From an uncultured Pseudobdellovibrionaceae bacterium (lineage in GTDB: Bacteria > Bdellovibrionota > Bdellovibrionia > Bdellovibrionales > JAMPXM01): a DNA stretch of 8,505 bases. How positions within the stretch are numbered: position 1 is the first letter of the stretch; every line of letters begins with the position of its first letter. The notes under the pieces are model-generated. The model had not been told where the DNA came from, ran no database searches, and worked only from the letters and a program-made list of their open reading frames with translations. Of the stretch, positions 1 to 6,480 are shown piece by piece. The translations under genes and the position numbers were made by a program. The stretch lies in the NCBI GenBank assembly GCA_934277865.1, contig CAKQVW010000117.1, forward strand, positions 1 to 8,505, read 5' to 3'.

Positions 1-255
1 CGTGCCAAGCATCCAAAACGGCAGCCCGATTTAACAAAGCCGCAAGATTCTATTTTCAGCGTGGCCTACTATTTAAAAGATCATGGATGGAAGAATGTCG
101 ACCGCGAGAAGCAGTTGCAGGCGCTTTATAAATACAATAACAGTTGGGACTACGCGAAAGCCATTTTGGAACTCGGGGGACGGGTTTCAGAACAGCGGAT
201 CGCCTTAGAAGGTGGGTCACAAACTCGACGCACAAAGGACAGCCAGCCGCTATGA
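1..255 (+). CDS. Lytic murein transglycosylase, MltB/SLT_2 family (C-terminal part)
   Basis: This frame is open from the first base to TGA at 253-255 and gives the last 84 residues of a protein whose start lies outside the window. The segment DSIFSVAYYLKDHGW followed by LQALYKYNNSWDYAKAILELG matches the end of MltB-type lytic transglycosylases, where an 'SVANYLKxHGW' helix is followed by an 'RYNxSxxYxxAV' segment. These enzymes cleave the MurNAc-GlcNAc bond of peptidoglycan in the periplasm and release 1,6-anhydro products. The catalytic Glu and any signal peptide would lie upstream and cannot be seen. The segment between the two motifs is shorter than in E. coli MltB, so this is probably a related subgroup and not a strict orthologue. 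Its stop overlaps the ATG of the pirin gene, which suggests cotranscription. Family assignment is fairly firm; the exact name is not. Confidence 0.75.
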   Translation, partial: RAKHPKRQPDLTKPQDSIFSVAYYLKDHGWKNVDREKQLQALYKYNNSWDYAKAILELGGRVSEQRIALEGGSQTRRTKDSQPL

Positions 256-1286
256 TTCATGCGCAATACTCGATTGATCCCAGTGTTCGTTTCCAATGGC
301 CGACGCAAGAACCGTTTTTATTTTGCGTTCACCATCTCGATAATTATCCGAAAATGCACGCCAAATACGGCCCCGACCCCGCCCTGCTAAAGGGGCGCAA
401 CATGGGGCAGGACTTTGAGGGTAAAGACGGATTTCGCATGTACCACGGTGAGGTTGTGCCGGGATTTCCGGTGCATCCGCACAGAGGCTTCGAAACGGTG
501 ACGATTGTCCGTCGCGGTTATGTGGACCACGCAGATTCCATGCAAGCTGCGGGTCGCTATGGCGAAGGAGACGTTCAGTGGATGACGGCAGGTGCGGGTG
601 TGCAACACTCCGAGATGTTTCCACTCCTCAAAAAGTCCGAACCCAACCCCGTTGAGCTTTTTCAGATTTGGCTCAATCTGCCGAAGAAGAGCAAGTTGGC
701 AAAACCACACTTCACGATGTTCTGGTCAGAAAAACTTCCACGTTGGAAAAGTGCGGACGGTAAAGTCGTCGTCGATGTGATCAGTGGTGAAGTGGGAGGC
801 GTACGAGCTTTAGCTCCACCACCAGACAGCTGGGCCGCTGAAAAAGAAAACGATGTTCATATTCTTCTCTTAAAGATTCAGCCGGGTGGAGAATGGAAGT
901 TTCCAGCGGGACGAGATGGTGCGAAGCGTACACTGTACTTTTTTGGGGGCGATGGACTTTCCATTCAGGCAGATGGCCGTGATTCACTCGCGCTGCCTCC
1001 TCGAACTGCCACCGAGTTGGACGCCAATGTTTCGATCACTCTAAAAAGTGAGGCAGCTAGCAACGACCTAATTGAAGTTTTGGTTTTGCAGGCGATGCCA
1101 ATCGGAGAACCGGTTGTGCAGTACGGGCCGTTTGTCATGAACACGCGCGAGGAAATCGTCGCGACGATTCACGATTACCAGAATACGCAGTTTGGTGGAT
1201 GGACCTGGCCGAGTGCTGACCCCGTACACGGGGACGTCATCGAACGATTCGCCAGGTTCCCAGATGGTCGTATAGAGAAGCCATGA
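252..1286 (+). CDS. Pirin family bicupin protein, long form (344 aa)
   Basis: Pirins are two-domain cupins that bind one metal in the N-terminal domain; characterised members act as quercetin dioxygenases or as metal-dependent cofactors of regulators. The N-terminal cupin here holds H75-P-H77-R-G-F-E-T-V-T and later W-M-T-A-G-A-G with H119-S-E121. This is the family's 3-His/1-Glu site, complete. The C-terminal end holds the usual GPFVMNTREEI motif (from about residue 292) and a further WTWPSADPVHGDVIERF tail, making the protein about 50-60 residues longer than YhhW/human-type pirins, as in a common bacterial subgroup. I chose ATG 252 because it overlaps the upstream TGA in ATGA, follows an AAGGA at 236-240, and begins the family-like sequence; the open frame further upstream reads through the transglycosylase gene. 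No signal peptide, so cytoplasmic. The substrate is unknown. Confidence 0.92.
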   Translation: MIHAQYSIDPSVRFQWPTQEPFLFCVHHLDNYPKMHAKYGPDPALLKGRNMGQDFEGKDGFRMYHGEVVPGFPVHPHRGFETVTIVRRGYVDHADSMQAAGRYGEGDVQWMTAGAGVQHSEMFPLLKKSEPNPVELFQIWLNLPKKSKLAKPHFTMFWSEKLPRWKSADGKVVVDVISGEVGGVRALAPPPDSWAAEKENDVHILLLKIQPGGEWKFPAGRDGAKRTLYFFGGDGLSIQADGRDSLALPPRTATELDANVSITLKSEAASNDLIEVLVLQAMPIGEPVVQYGPFVMNTREEIVATIHDYQNTQFGGWTWPSADPVHGDVIERFARFPDGRIEKP

Positions 1287-1388
1287 TATGCGGCCTCGCC
1301 CTTGGTCTAGGATGATTGCCAGATAGCAAATTGAGAGTAGCATCGAGGGTGATTGCAGCTCACTCGTGAGACTCGTAAACAGCCGGCT

Positions 1389-1766
1389 ATGCATCCGTGC
1401 CAAAAGTGTGGCGCTTGTTGTGCCTTTTTCCGGGTGTCTTTCTATTGGCGCGAAGGTGAGTCCAAAGAACACGTTCCTGCTGTACCGCGAGAGTTTTGGG
1501 AAGAAGATCCAAATGCGCTTTATAGAACTATGCGAGGAACAAGCGTCAAGCATCATCCAAAGTGTGCAGCGTTAAAGGGTACGATCGGCGTGAACGTGGG
1601 ATGTGCGATCTATCCGATGCGCTCGTCGGCCTGTCGGAATTTTGCGGCCTCTTACGAAAGCGGATTGCGCAATCTGCGCTGTGACGAAGCTCGAGCCGCT
1701 CACGGACTGCGGCCGCTGACAAAAGAAGACTGGCGAAATTTTAGAGCGTCACTTCAAGAAGCTTAA
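1389..1766 (+). CDS. YkgJ-type (CxxCxxCC) cysteine cluster protein, 125 aa
   Basis: The protein opens with C4-Q-K-C7-G-A-C10-C11, the signature of the YkgJ/UPF0153 family, followed by FFRVSFYW as in many short members. Further Cys residues lie at 59, 72, 82 and 98, and C72-AIYPMRSSA-C82-RNF matches the family's 'CxIYxxRPxxCRxF' segment, although the usual Pro after Arg is Ser here. The family is thought to bind zinc or an iron-sulfur cluster; no reaction is established. ATG 1389 is preferred to an in-frame TTG at 1353 because family members start just before the first Cys, although no strong Shine-Dalgarno precedes it. A possible promoter (TTGCCA at 1316, TAGCAT at 1338, 16-nt spacer) would put the transcript start near 1350, too close for TTG 1353. 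The gene ends tail to tail with its neighbour. Confidence 0.85.
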   Translation: MHPCQKCGACCAFFRVSFYWREGESKEHVPAVPREFWEEDPNALYRTMRGTSVKHHPKCAALKGTIGVNVGCAIYPMRSSACRNFAASYESGLRNLRCDEARAAHGLRPLTKEDWRNFRASLQEA

Positions 1767-2302
1767 AATGCTCCGCCAGATTGTTTTCCGGGAATGTAAT
1801 AGCTTGGTAATAGGAAACGAAAGATCCGAGCAATCTTGCGAGCTTCTTCGAGCTTTGCTTGGCTTTCAGCGGCCATGGTTTTGAGGTCTGCGCCGAAGGC
1901 TTCTTCAATAAAGCGTTCGCTTGCAGCTTGGCGATCCGCATCCTTGGCAAAAAGGTTGTGAATTTTTGTAAGCTCTCCGCAGTCCAGCCAGAAGCCAGCG
2001 CAACTTGGGCATTGATCGACTTCGACCTGTCGTTTGGTGCTATAAAAGTGACGCATCATCACTACGGTTTCGCACTTCGGGCAATTGCGGCGTTCGGCGT
2101 GTTTGGCTTCGGCCTTTTTAGAAGCGTCCAGGGACTTCAGAAAACTTTCCGGCATCTCATGTTTTTCATCGAGTTTTTTGAACTCGAATTGATCAAACCA
2201 GATTCCGGCGCAACCACCGTCGCAAACATCGAGCTGGATTCCGTTTACGGATTTCGTAGTCGTTTTGTTGCTGCATGCTGGACATTTCATAGAGTTCATC
2301 AT
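1763..2302 (-). CDS. Double zinc-ribbon (zf-TFIIB) protein, 179 aa
   Basis: Two zf-TFIIB type zinc ribbons can be read: C7-P-A-C10 with C27-DGG-C31-AGIWFD, and C74-P-K-C77 with C98-P-S-C101-AGFWLDCGEL. The 'CxxCxGxWxDxxE' pattern is the hallmark of this small bacterial family; most members are uncharacterised and probably bind zinc. Between and after the ribbons lie charged helical stretches, and the protein ends in a basic and then Gly-rich tail without a membrane segment. The start is uncertain: the frame stays open to a TTG at 2419, but the N-terminal extension it would add has no family character. ATG codons lie at 2302, 2299 and 2290, and 2290 would give MKCPAC, a typical family beginning. 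None has a strong Shine-Dalgarno. The TAA stop shares the TTAA at 1763-1766 with the convergent YkgJ-type gene, so the two transcripts overlap. Confidence 0.8.
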   Translation of the reverse strand: MMNSMKCPACSNKTTTKSVNGIQLDVCDGGCAGIWFDQFEFKKLDEKHEMPESFLKSLDASKKAEAKHAERRNCPKCETVVMMRHFYSTKRQVEVDQCPSCAGFWLDCGELTKIHNLFAKDADRQAASERFIEEAFGADLKTMAAESQAKLEEARKIARIFRFLLPSYYIPGKQSGGAF

Positions 2303-2420
2303 CCATGCTGAATGGTCTTCGTGCAATCTCAAGCAGCAAGCAAAATAGTTTCGAAAATTCTTTTTTTGGCATCGAATTGAAAATTGCTGAGTCCAATCCC
2401 GTGCTTCGCGCTTGTTCAAA

Positions 2421-2451
2421 TTGAGATGTTGCGTTTTTCTCCGCCTATATG
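2421..2451 (+). promoter_or_regulatory. Possible promoter for the candidate RNA
   Basis: TTGAGA at 2421-2426 and TATATG at 2446-2451 resemble -35 and -10 boxes, with a 19-nt spacer (18 if CTATAT is taken). The spacing is long and the match only fair. Its value is positional: transcription would start near 2458, just before the first of the paired segments. Confidence 0.25.
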
Positions 2452-2457
2452 ACTTAA

Positions 2458-2705
2458 GGCCGGCTGAGATTTGCCGATCAGTTAAATAGCCTGGCGTTGT
2501 AGCCTCGCTCGAAGAGCGGGACAGCGGTAAGAGGTTCGAAACTCGTCGCAGGCTAAATATAAGGGGGCCGTGTGCGGAGAAAAAGCCAATTGTACCCGTT
2601 GCTAGAACTCAAGGCGTTGTGCGAGCGTGGGCCACCCTAACAACCGAATCTCGATCCATAAATTGGCATAACTAGCGCCGGGAATCAGCCCGGCGTTGGT
2701 GTTTT
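2458..2705 (+). ncRNA. Candidate structured non-coding RNA, unknown class
   Basis: The 422 bases between the zf-TFIIB and LysR genes hold no credible protein gene. On the + strand, complementary segments can be nested as an RNA fold: an outer stem 2466-2473 with 2645-2652 (8 bp, one G-U); a stem 2487-2496 with 2547-2555 (9 bp, one bulged G) enclosing a 7-bp hairpin 2504-2510/2514-2520 with a GAA loop; a stem 2563-2569 with 2630-2637 (7 bp, one bulged A); and then a terminator-like hairpin. A further perfect pair, GCCAATT at 2585 and AATTGGC at 2661, could compete with the outer stem. I looked for the conserved cores of RNase P, tmRNA, 4.5S and 6S RNA and found none. Stems of this length also arise by chance, so this is inference. 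Confidence 0.35.
2674..2705 (+). terminator. Probable rho-independent terminator
   Basis: CGCCGGG (2676-2682) and CCCGGCG (2689-2695) form a perfect 7-bp GC-rich stem round a 6-nt loop, extended by G-T and A-T pairs to 9 bp. On the + strand it is followed by TTGGTGTTTTT, an interrupted T tract. No protein gene precedes it on that strand, so it would end the candidate RNA. On the - strand it lies about 30 bases beyond the LysR stop but lacks a T tract there. Confidence 0.5.
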
Positions 2706-2724
2706 TGTGGCGAAGCAATTGAAG

Positions 2725-3591
2725 CTACTTGTGCGGCGGCGATGACCGCATTTGAAAGTGTTCCCAAATCGCGCGCGCCGTTGGTCCAATCGGACGATTT
2801 TTTGGGCGCAATAAACAGAGCTCAAGCGTGACCTCGGGGCAAAGTGTTTTGTCGACTTGGGTGAGTTCGCGGTTTTTTCTTAGCTCAGTCTTTGAGATGC
2901 GCCCCCAGCCTAGGCCCTCTTCGATGAGTCGGAGTTTTGTAAAGTGGTCTGGCGCAAAGATCTTGTGGCTCGTTTCCAGAAGTTTGGAACTTGGCAGGAA
3001 GTCTTCCGTTTGAGCGGCGGCGATCACAATTTGTGGAAGCGTGATGAGACTTCTAGACCGCGTGCGCACGGCGGTTTTGCGTATAGCCCCGACCAAAACA
3101 ACTTCCTCAAGGGTGACACTTTCCACCCCCGCATGCCGATGGGCCTTCGGCGCGATGGCGAGATCGAGTTCGCCCTTAAGCAGACGATCGTGACTTTCAT
3201 GGAGAATAGACTTTTCCAAGACGAGATTCACTGCATGAGTCGGCTTCGCACATGTTTCGGTGATATGGCGAAGGTGGCGCATGGAGATCAGAGGATCGAC
3301 AGAGATTTTTATTTCGGGTTCGATGGATTGTTGCCCGAGCTCGATGCCAACCCGTTTTGCGTAACGTGCGGCCTCCAGTGTCTTTTTGGCAAATGTTAAA
3401 AAAGCTTCTCCCGAGGAAGTCAGCTGAGGCCGGTAAGCCGTGCGGTCAAAGATTGTGAGACCGAGCTCTTCTTCCAGGTTTTTAATTGAGATACTCAGCG
3501 CAGGTTGAGACTTTGCCAGCTTCTCAGCTGCCGCCCGAAAACTTCCCATCTCAACCACGGTTTGAAGGGCCTCCAATTGATCCAAAGTCAT
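2725..3591 (-). CDS. LysR-type transcriptional regulator, 288 aa
   Basis: The N-terminus MTLDQLEALQTVVEMGSFRAA followed by a helix-turn-helix (about residues 18-37, including AEKLAKSQPALSISIKNLE) and the ELGLTIFDR segment is a standard LysR DNA-binding domain. The remaining 200 or so residues match the length of the periplasmic-binding-protein-like effector domain, with an EGLGWGRI stretch typical of its second lobe. Family length is normal (about 290-300). ATG 3591 is supported by GGAGG at 3601-3605 with a 9-nt spacer. It is transcribed away from the YhhW-type pirin with only 114 bases between the two start codons, the arrangement in which LysR proteins usually control the divergent gene and themselves. 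The effector cannot be told from the sequence. An electrophilic or aromatic compound would fit a pirin target, but that is a guess. Confidence 0.93.
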   Translation of the reverse strand: MTLDQLEALQTVVEMGSFRAAAEKLAKSQPALSISIKNLEEELGLTIFDRTAYRPQLTSSGEAFLTFAKKTLEAARYAKRVGIELGQQSIEPEIKISVDPLISMRHLRHITETCAKPTHAVNLVLEKSILHESHDRLLKGELDLAIAPKAHRHAGVESVTLEEVVLVGAIRKTAVRTRSRSLITLPQIVIAAAQTEDFLPSSKLLETSHKIFAPDHFTKLRLIEEGLGWGRISKTELRKNRELTQVDKTLCPEVTLELCLLRPKNRPIGPTARAIWEHFQMRSSPPHK

Positions 3592-3608
3592 GTCGCTGTT
3601 CCTCCGTC

Positions 3609-3667
3609 TAAACGATATATAAAACCTATCATTTTGATAAAATAATAAAAGTTTTATCTATCGTTTA
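3609..3667. promoter_or_regulatory. Long inverted repeat, probable LysR operator between divergent genes
   Basis: TAAACGATATATAAAAC (3609-3625) and GTTTTATCTATCGTTTA (3651-3667) are inverted copies matching at 16 of 17 positions, 25 bases apart. The spacer holds a second small inverted repeat, TATCA-TTT-TGATA (3627-3639), so GATA/TATC occurs five times in the region. The whole is strongly AT-rich. TTGATA at 3634-3639 could be a -35 box for the pirin gene, and the left arm would overlap the LysR transcription start. Size and position fit a LysR binding region with recognition and activation sites. Binding is inferred. Confidence 0.6.
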
Positions 3668-3690
3668 CTGGGCGTATCTTGGAACTCAAC

Positions 3691-3699
3691 AAAGGAGGT
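3691..3699 (+). promoter_or_regulatory. Strong ribosome binding site that fixes the pirin start
   Basis: AAAGGAGGT is close to a perfect anti-16S match and lies 6 bases before ATG 3706. It rules out the in-frame TTG at 3679, which lies upstream of it. Confidence 0.85.
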
Positions 3700-3705
3700 C
3701 ACAAG

Positions 3706-4404
3706 ATGATCCAAGTACGTAAATCCGCAGAACGTGGCCATGTTGAACACACCTGGCTCGATTCCAAGCACAGCTTTTCCTTCGGGTACTACTACGATCC
3801 AGCACATATGGGGTTCGGCGTCCTTCGCGTTATCAACGAGGATAAAATCAAAGGTGGGACGGGGTTTGACACCCACCCGCATCGAGACATGGAGATCATC
3901 TCCTACCTCGTGGATGGAGCCTTGGAGCACAAAGATTCTATGGGAAACACGGCGGTGATACGTCCCGGCGAAGTTCAGCGCATGAGCGCGGGAACCGGGG
4001 TGAAACATTCCGAGTACAATCATTTCAAGGATCAGGATGCTCATCTCATCCAAATTTGGATTCTTCCAGAGAAGTTGGGGATCGCGCCCGGATACGAACA
4101 AAAGTCGTTTGTCTCGGACTTCGCAAACGGCGACTTGGTGCTCGTCGCTTCGAAGGCTGGAAGAAAACGTTCGGTGTCGATGAATCAAGACGTCGACATG
4201 TATGCCGCAAAATCCGAGACTGGCGGGCAGACGAGTCTAAAGACACAAGGTGAGCGTCGCTTCTGGGTGCAGGTGTTAAGGGGCAAAGTGGACGTCAATG
4301 GAGTTGGACTCGAGGCAGGGGATGGAGCTGGTCTCTCCGAAATCACGTCCATCGACCTGCGATGGGACAAGGGTAGTGAATTCCTCTTGTTTGATCTTCC
4401 TTAA
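3706..4404 (+). CDS. yhhW: Pirin-like quercetin 2,3-dioxygenase family protein (YhhW type), 232 aa
   Basis: The sequence follows E. coli YhhW from end to end and has almost the same length (232 versus 231). Shared blocks include the GH-xx-H-x-WLDS start, FGYYYDP, RVINED, THPHRDMEI, EHKDSMGN, MSAGTGVKHSEYN, QIWILPE and the terminal EFLLFDLP. The metal ligands H57, H59, H101 and E103 fall at the same numbers as in YhhW, so the N-terminal cupin should bind Fe, Mn or a similar metal. YhhW and human pirin open the flavonol ring of quercetin in vitro with release of CO (EC 1.13.11.24); the natural substrate is unsettled. No signal peptide, so cytoplasmic. The gene is divergent from the LysR regulator and has a very strong ribosome binding site, suggesting high expression when induced. 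It differs clearly in length and C-terminus from the other pirin in this window. Confidence 0.94.
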   Translation: MIQVRKSAERGHVEHTWLDSKHSFSFGYYYDPAHMGFGVLRVINEDKIKGGTGFDTHPHRDMEIISYLVDGALEHKDSMGNTAVIRPGEVQRMSAGTGVKHSEYNHFKDQDAHLIQIWILPEKLGIAPGYEQKSFVSDFANGDLVLVASKAGRKRSVSMNQDVDMYAAKSETGGQTSLKTQGERRFWVQVLRGKVDVNGVGLEAGDGAGLSEITSIDLRWDKGSEFLLFDLP

Positions 4405-4523
4405 CCAAATCCAAAGGAATTGAAGCCGTCTATGCAATCGTGTGGACGGCTCGTGGCGAGAGTCATTGGCAGTTTTTTGGCCTGTTGCTGAGCAGAGCCT
4501 TTTCCTCTACATTGATCCCCTAA

Positions 4524-5225
4524 ATGAACTTCTTCCGTTTCGGATTTCGGCAAATGCTTCCTGTGATGACAGGTGTGATCCCGTTTGGGGCTGTGATGGG
4601 AACATCCGCCCACGAGGCGGGGCTCTCAGTCTGGCACTCGGCATGGATGAACATTTTTGTTTTTGCAGGGGCCTCACAGCTGGCCGCTGTTGATCTGATG
4701 ACGAAACACACATCGCTGTTTGTCGTGGTTGCGACGGGGCTTGTGATCAACCTTCGTTTTGTTTTGTATAGCGCAGCGTTTTCGCCGTTTGTCCGTGAGG
4801 CCACCTGGGGAACTAAGATCCTCAGTGCGTATATGCTGACTGACCAAAGCTATGCAGTCATGTCGGCTAATGAATCCCACTTTCGCAGCAGGCAAGACGC
4901 TGTGACATTCTATTTCGGTGCCTGTGTTTGCATGGCGCTCACCTGGCATCTTTCTGTCCTGGCCGGATATCACTTCGGGAATTTCTCTCCTCGTGAATGG
5001 GCGCTCGATTATGCGGTGCCATTGAGCTTCGTTGTGTTGGTGATCCCGACACTGAAGTCATGGAAACACCGACTTGTCGCCGTGTTGTCCGGTGTTTTCG
5101 GCATCGTGTTTCGCGAACTGCCACTGAACAGTGGGCTTCTTGTTGCGGCATTTTGTGCGATGGCCGTTGCCATTCTCCTGATGCGAAGCTCTCGGTCTCG
5201 CCAAGACGTACGAGGTGTGTCGTGA
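4524..5225 (+). CDS. azlC: AzlC family branched-chain amino acid exporter, large subunit
   Basis: At 233 residues with several hydrophobic segments (about 11-28, 37-58, 64-86, 127-150, 164-178, 186-196 and 203-220), this has the size and profile of AzlC, the large subunit of a two-component exporter for branched-chain amino acids and analogues in the inner membrane. Family signatures are present: FAGASQ (47-52), NLRFVLYSA (76-84) and DQSYA (107-111). The start ATG 4524 is where family sequences begin, but the bases before it contain no good Shine-Dalgarno, so translation may be weak. The 119 bases upstream hold a 7-bp hairpin (4424-4430/4445-4451) without a T tract and no convincing promoter, so readthrough from the pirin gene is possible. 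The stop overlaps the start of azlD. Confidence 0.93.
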   Translation: MNFFRFGFRQMLPVMTGVIPFGAVMGTSAHEAGLSVWHSAWMNIFVFAGASQLAAVDLMTKHTSLFVVVATGLVINLRFVLYSAAFSPFVREATWGTKILSAYMLTDQSYAVMSANESHFRSRQDAVTFYFGACVCMALTWHLSVLAGYHFGNFSPREWALDYAVPLSFVVLVIPTLKSWKHRLVAVLSGVFGIVFRELPLNSGLLVAAFCAMAVAILLMRSSRSRQDVRGVS

Positions 5226-5548
5226 TTGAGACTGGCTACTTCTGGAGTGCGGTTGCTTTGTTGGCAGTTGGCACGTTGCTTATTCGATTCTCGATCATCG
5301 CCGTCTCAGATCGCTTCGAGATCACAGAGCGCCATCGTGAGGTCTTCTCCTATATCCCGGCCGCCATCATTCCTGCGATCGTGGTCCCGATGGTGTTCTT
5401 TCACAAAGGCAGTGTCGAGTGGCTAGCGGGAAAGGAACGACTTTTTGTCGTGGTACTTGCGGCGGTCGTCTGCTGGTTCACGCGCAACATGCTGGCGACA
5501 ATCATCTTTGGCCTCTTGGCGCTTTATCTGCTCACCCACGTCATTTGA
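5222..5548 (+). CDS. azlD: AzlD family exporter subunit
   Basis: This 108-residue hydrophobic protein begins at GTG 5222, overlapping the azlC stop in GTGA, a typical coupled pair. It has three or four membrane segments (about residues 8-26, 43-60, 74-86 and 91-106). Family features are YIPAAIIPAIVVP (44-56), matching the AzlD 'xxPxAxLxALxVP' helix, and the C-terminal TRNMLATIIFGLLALYL (87-103), matching the closing 'TxNxLxTxxxGxxxxxL' helix. With AzlC it should form the exporter for branched-chain amino acids; the small subunit is needed for function in characterised systems. The coding sequence ends inside the stem of a terminator. The frame is also open upstream inside azlC, but only the GTG start gives a family-length protein. 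Confidence 0.9.
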   Translation: MIETGYFWSAVALLAVGTLLIRFSIIAVSDRFEITERHREVFSYIPAAIIPAIVVPMVFFHKGSVEWLAGKERLFVVVLAAVVCWFTRNMLATIIFGLLALYLLTHVI

Positions 5549-5572
5549 TGTGAGTGAGCCGCTTTTTATTTT
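5530..5572 (+). terminator. Rho-independent terminator of azlCD, containing the azlD stop
   Basis: GCTCACCCACGTCA (5530-5543) and TGATGTGAGTGAGC (5546-5559) pair over 14 positions with one C-A mismatch and one G-T wobble, followed by CGC, TTTTT and a further T-rich stretch. This is a strong intrinsic terminator. The azlD TGA (5546-5548) is the first codon of the right arm, and the T tract runs over the TAA of the opposing gene. Confidence 0.85.
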
Positions 5573-6480
5573 ACTGTATCCTGTGAGGTGCCGGAGGGCC
5601 TGCCTGAAGCTCCACCATGGCGCGGACTTTCCAATCGTGGTCCAATGTCGCAGATCCGTTTGGCAGGAGCTTTGGGGCTGCAATTCATGGCCTTTCGGAG
5701 TCGTTCGTTTGCGAAGATCGCCGAGGAAAAGCGTGTCTCGTTTTCAACGTGAAACTTGCGATTGAGTTCGTCGGCCTTGGGAGTTCGACAGATGAAGTCG
5801 ACCATCGCCGCCACTGGCTGAAGATTGTCTTCAGGAGTTTGTGCATTTAACGGATGGTCTTCCAGGTAACGAGCTGCGACCTCGGATCCAAACCAATCTT
5901 GAATTCCGGAATCCACTCGGGAGTTGGTCTGTTCAGGAAAACACTCGCGGTAGTCCGTCACATTTTTCTTGGCCCACTCAATATTTTTATCGTCCTTCAG
6001 TGCCTCTGCGAGCTTGGATGATGGTATGGGAAGATCTGGGTTTTTGCTCTGGTGCGAGCGCGCGATTTCGTTGTCGACAAATTTTTTCAGTTCGGGCTTG
6101 GAAAAGTCGAGGCCTTGAGAGCCATCGGGGTATCCACCTTGAATCAGGCAGCTTCGCAAACGGGAATTAAATGGATGTTTGTCCGCAGGGATTCTGTCCC
6201 AAACCAGTTTCTTTTTCGAATCGACATACTTAACCACGCCAGTTGCGCAGTGGCCGAGACCTCGGCCGATGAAGGCTGCCATTGACCATACTATAGCTGA
6301 GCTCGGGTAGCCGGCCATCTCGGGGCACATCACAAGCGTGTGGTGCTGAGGGCTAAAACCGAAGCGGGAACCTGAACGACAGACCTCACGTTCTTCAGCC
6401 GTGCGAAATTCGCTGAGCTTCATCGTCTTAATTCGTTCAAAGAGATTTTTCTCTTCCTCTGACAGTTGGTCGTAACCGCA
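5566..6480 (-). pseudogene. C-terminal part of a frameshifted secreted protein; degenerate M48-like metallopeptidase
   Basis: This segment continues the gene that starts at 6824 but lies in another frame, without a credible start of its own; the most upstream possibility is a TTG at 6555. With one base restored near 6476 the joined protein has 419 residues. From GYDQLSEEEKNLF onward the composition is normal and there are no internal stops. Three spots recall the M48/gluzincin layout: AFIGR (residues 184-188, bases 6262-6276) where HExxH would stand, SGIQDWFGSEVAARY (from residue 306) where the third-ligand 'ExxADxxG' helix would stand, and KFHVENETRF (from 358) in place of 'THPxxxxRI'. All three zinc ligands would be lost. 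Paired Cys residues suggest disulfides in the periplasm. M48 relation is inference; the alternative is an unrelated lineage-specific secreted protein. An assembly error would restore an intact gene. Confidence 0.6.

Noticed and set aside
144..251. Longer start for the first pirin
   Set aside because: The extension reads through the transglycosylase gene in another frame and lacks pirin character; ATG 252 overlaps the stop and starts the family-like sequence.
1068..1556. Open frame of 162 codons on the - strand
   Set aside because: It lies across the end of the pirin gene and the start of the YkgJ-type gene, both with clear family motifs; its composition is not protein-like.
2488..2554. tRNA-like segment containing GGTTCGAAAC and closing complementary ends
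   Set aside because: Only about 67 bases, no T-stem pairing beyond two pairs, no D-arm or anticodon arm of proper size.
2944..3399. Open frame of 151 codons on the + strand
   Set aside because: Antisense shadow of the LysR gene, with no ribosome site or family resemblance.
4424..4451. 7-bp hairpin after the YhhW-type pirin as terminator
   Set aside because: The loop is 14 bases and no T tract follows, so it does not qualify as an intrinsic terminator.
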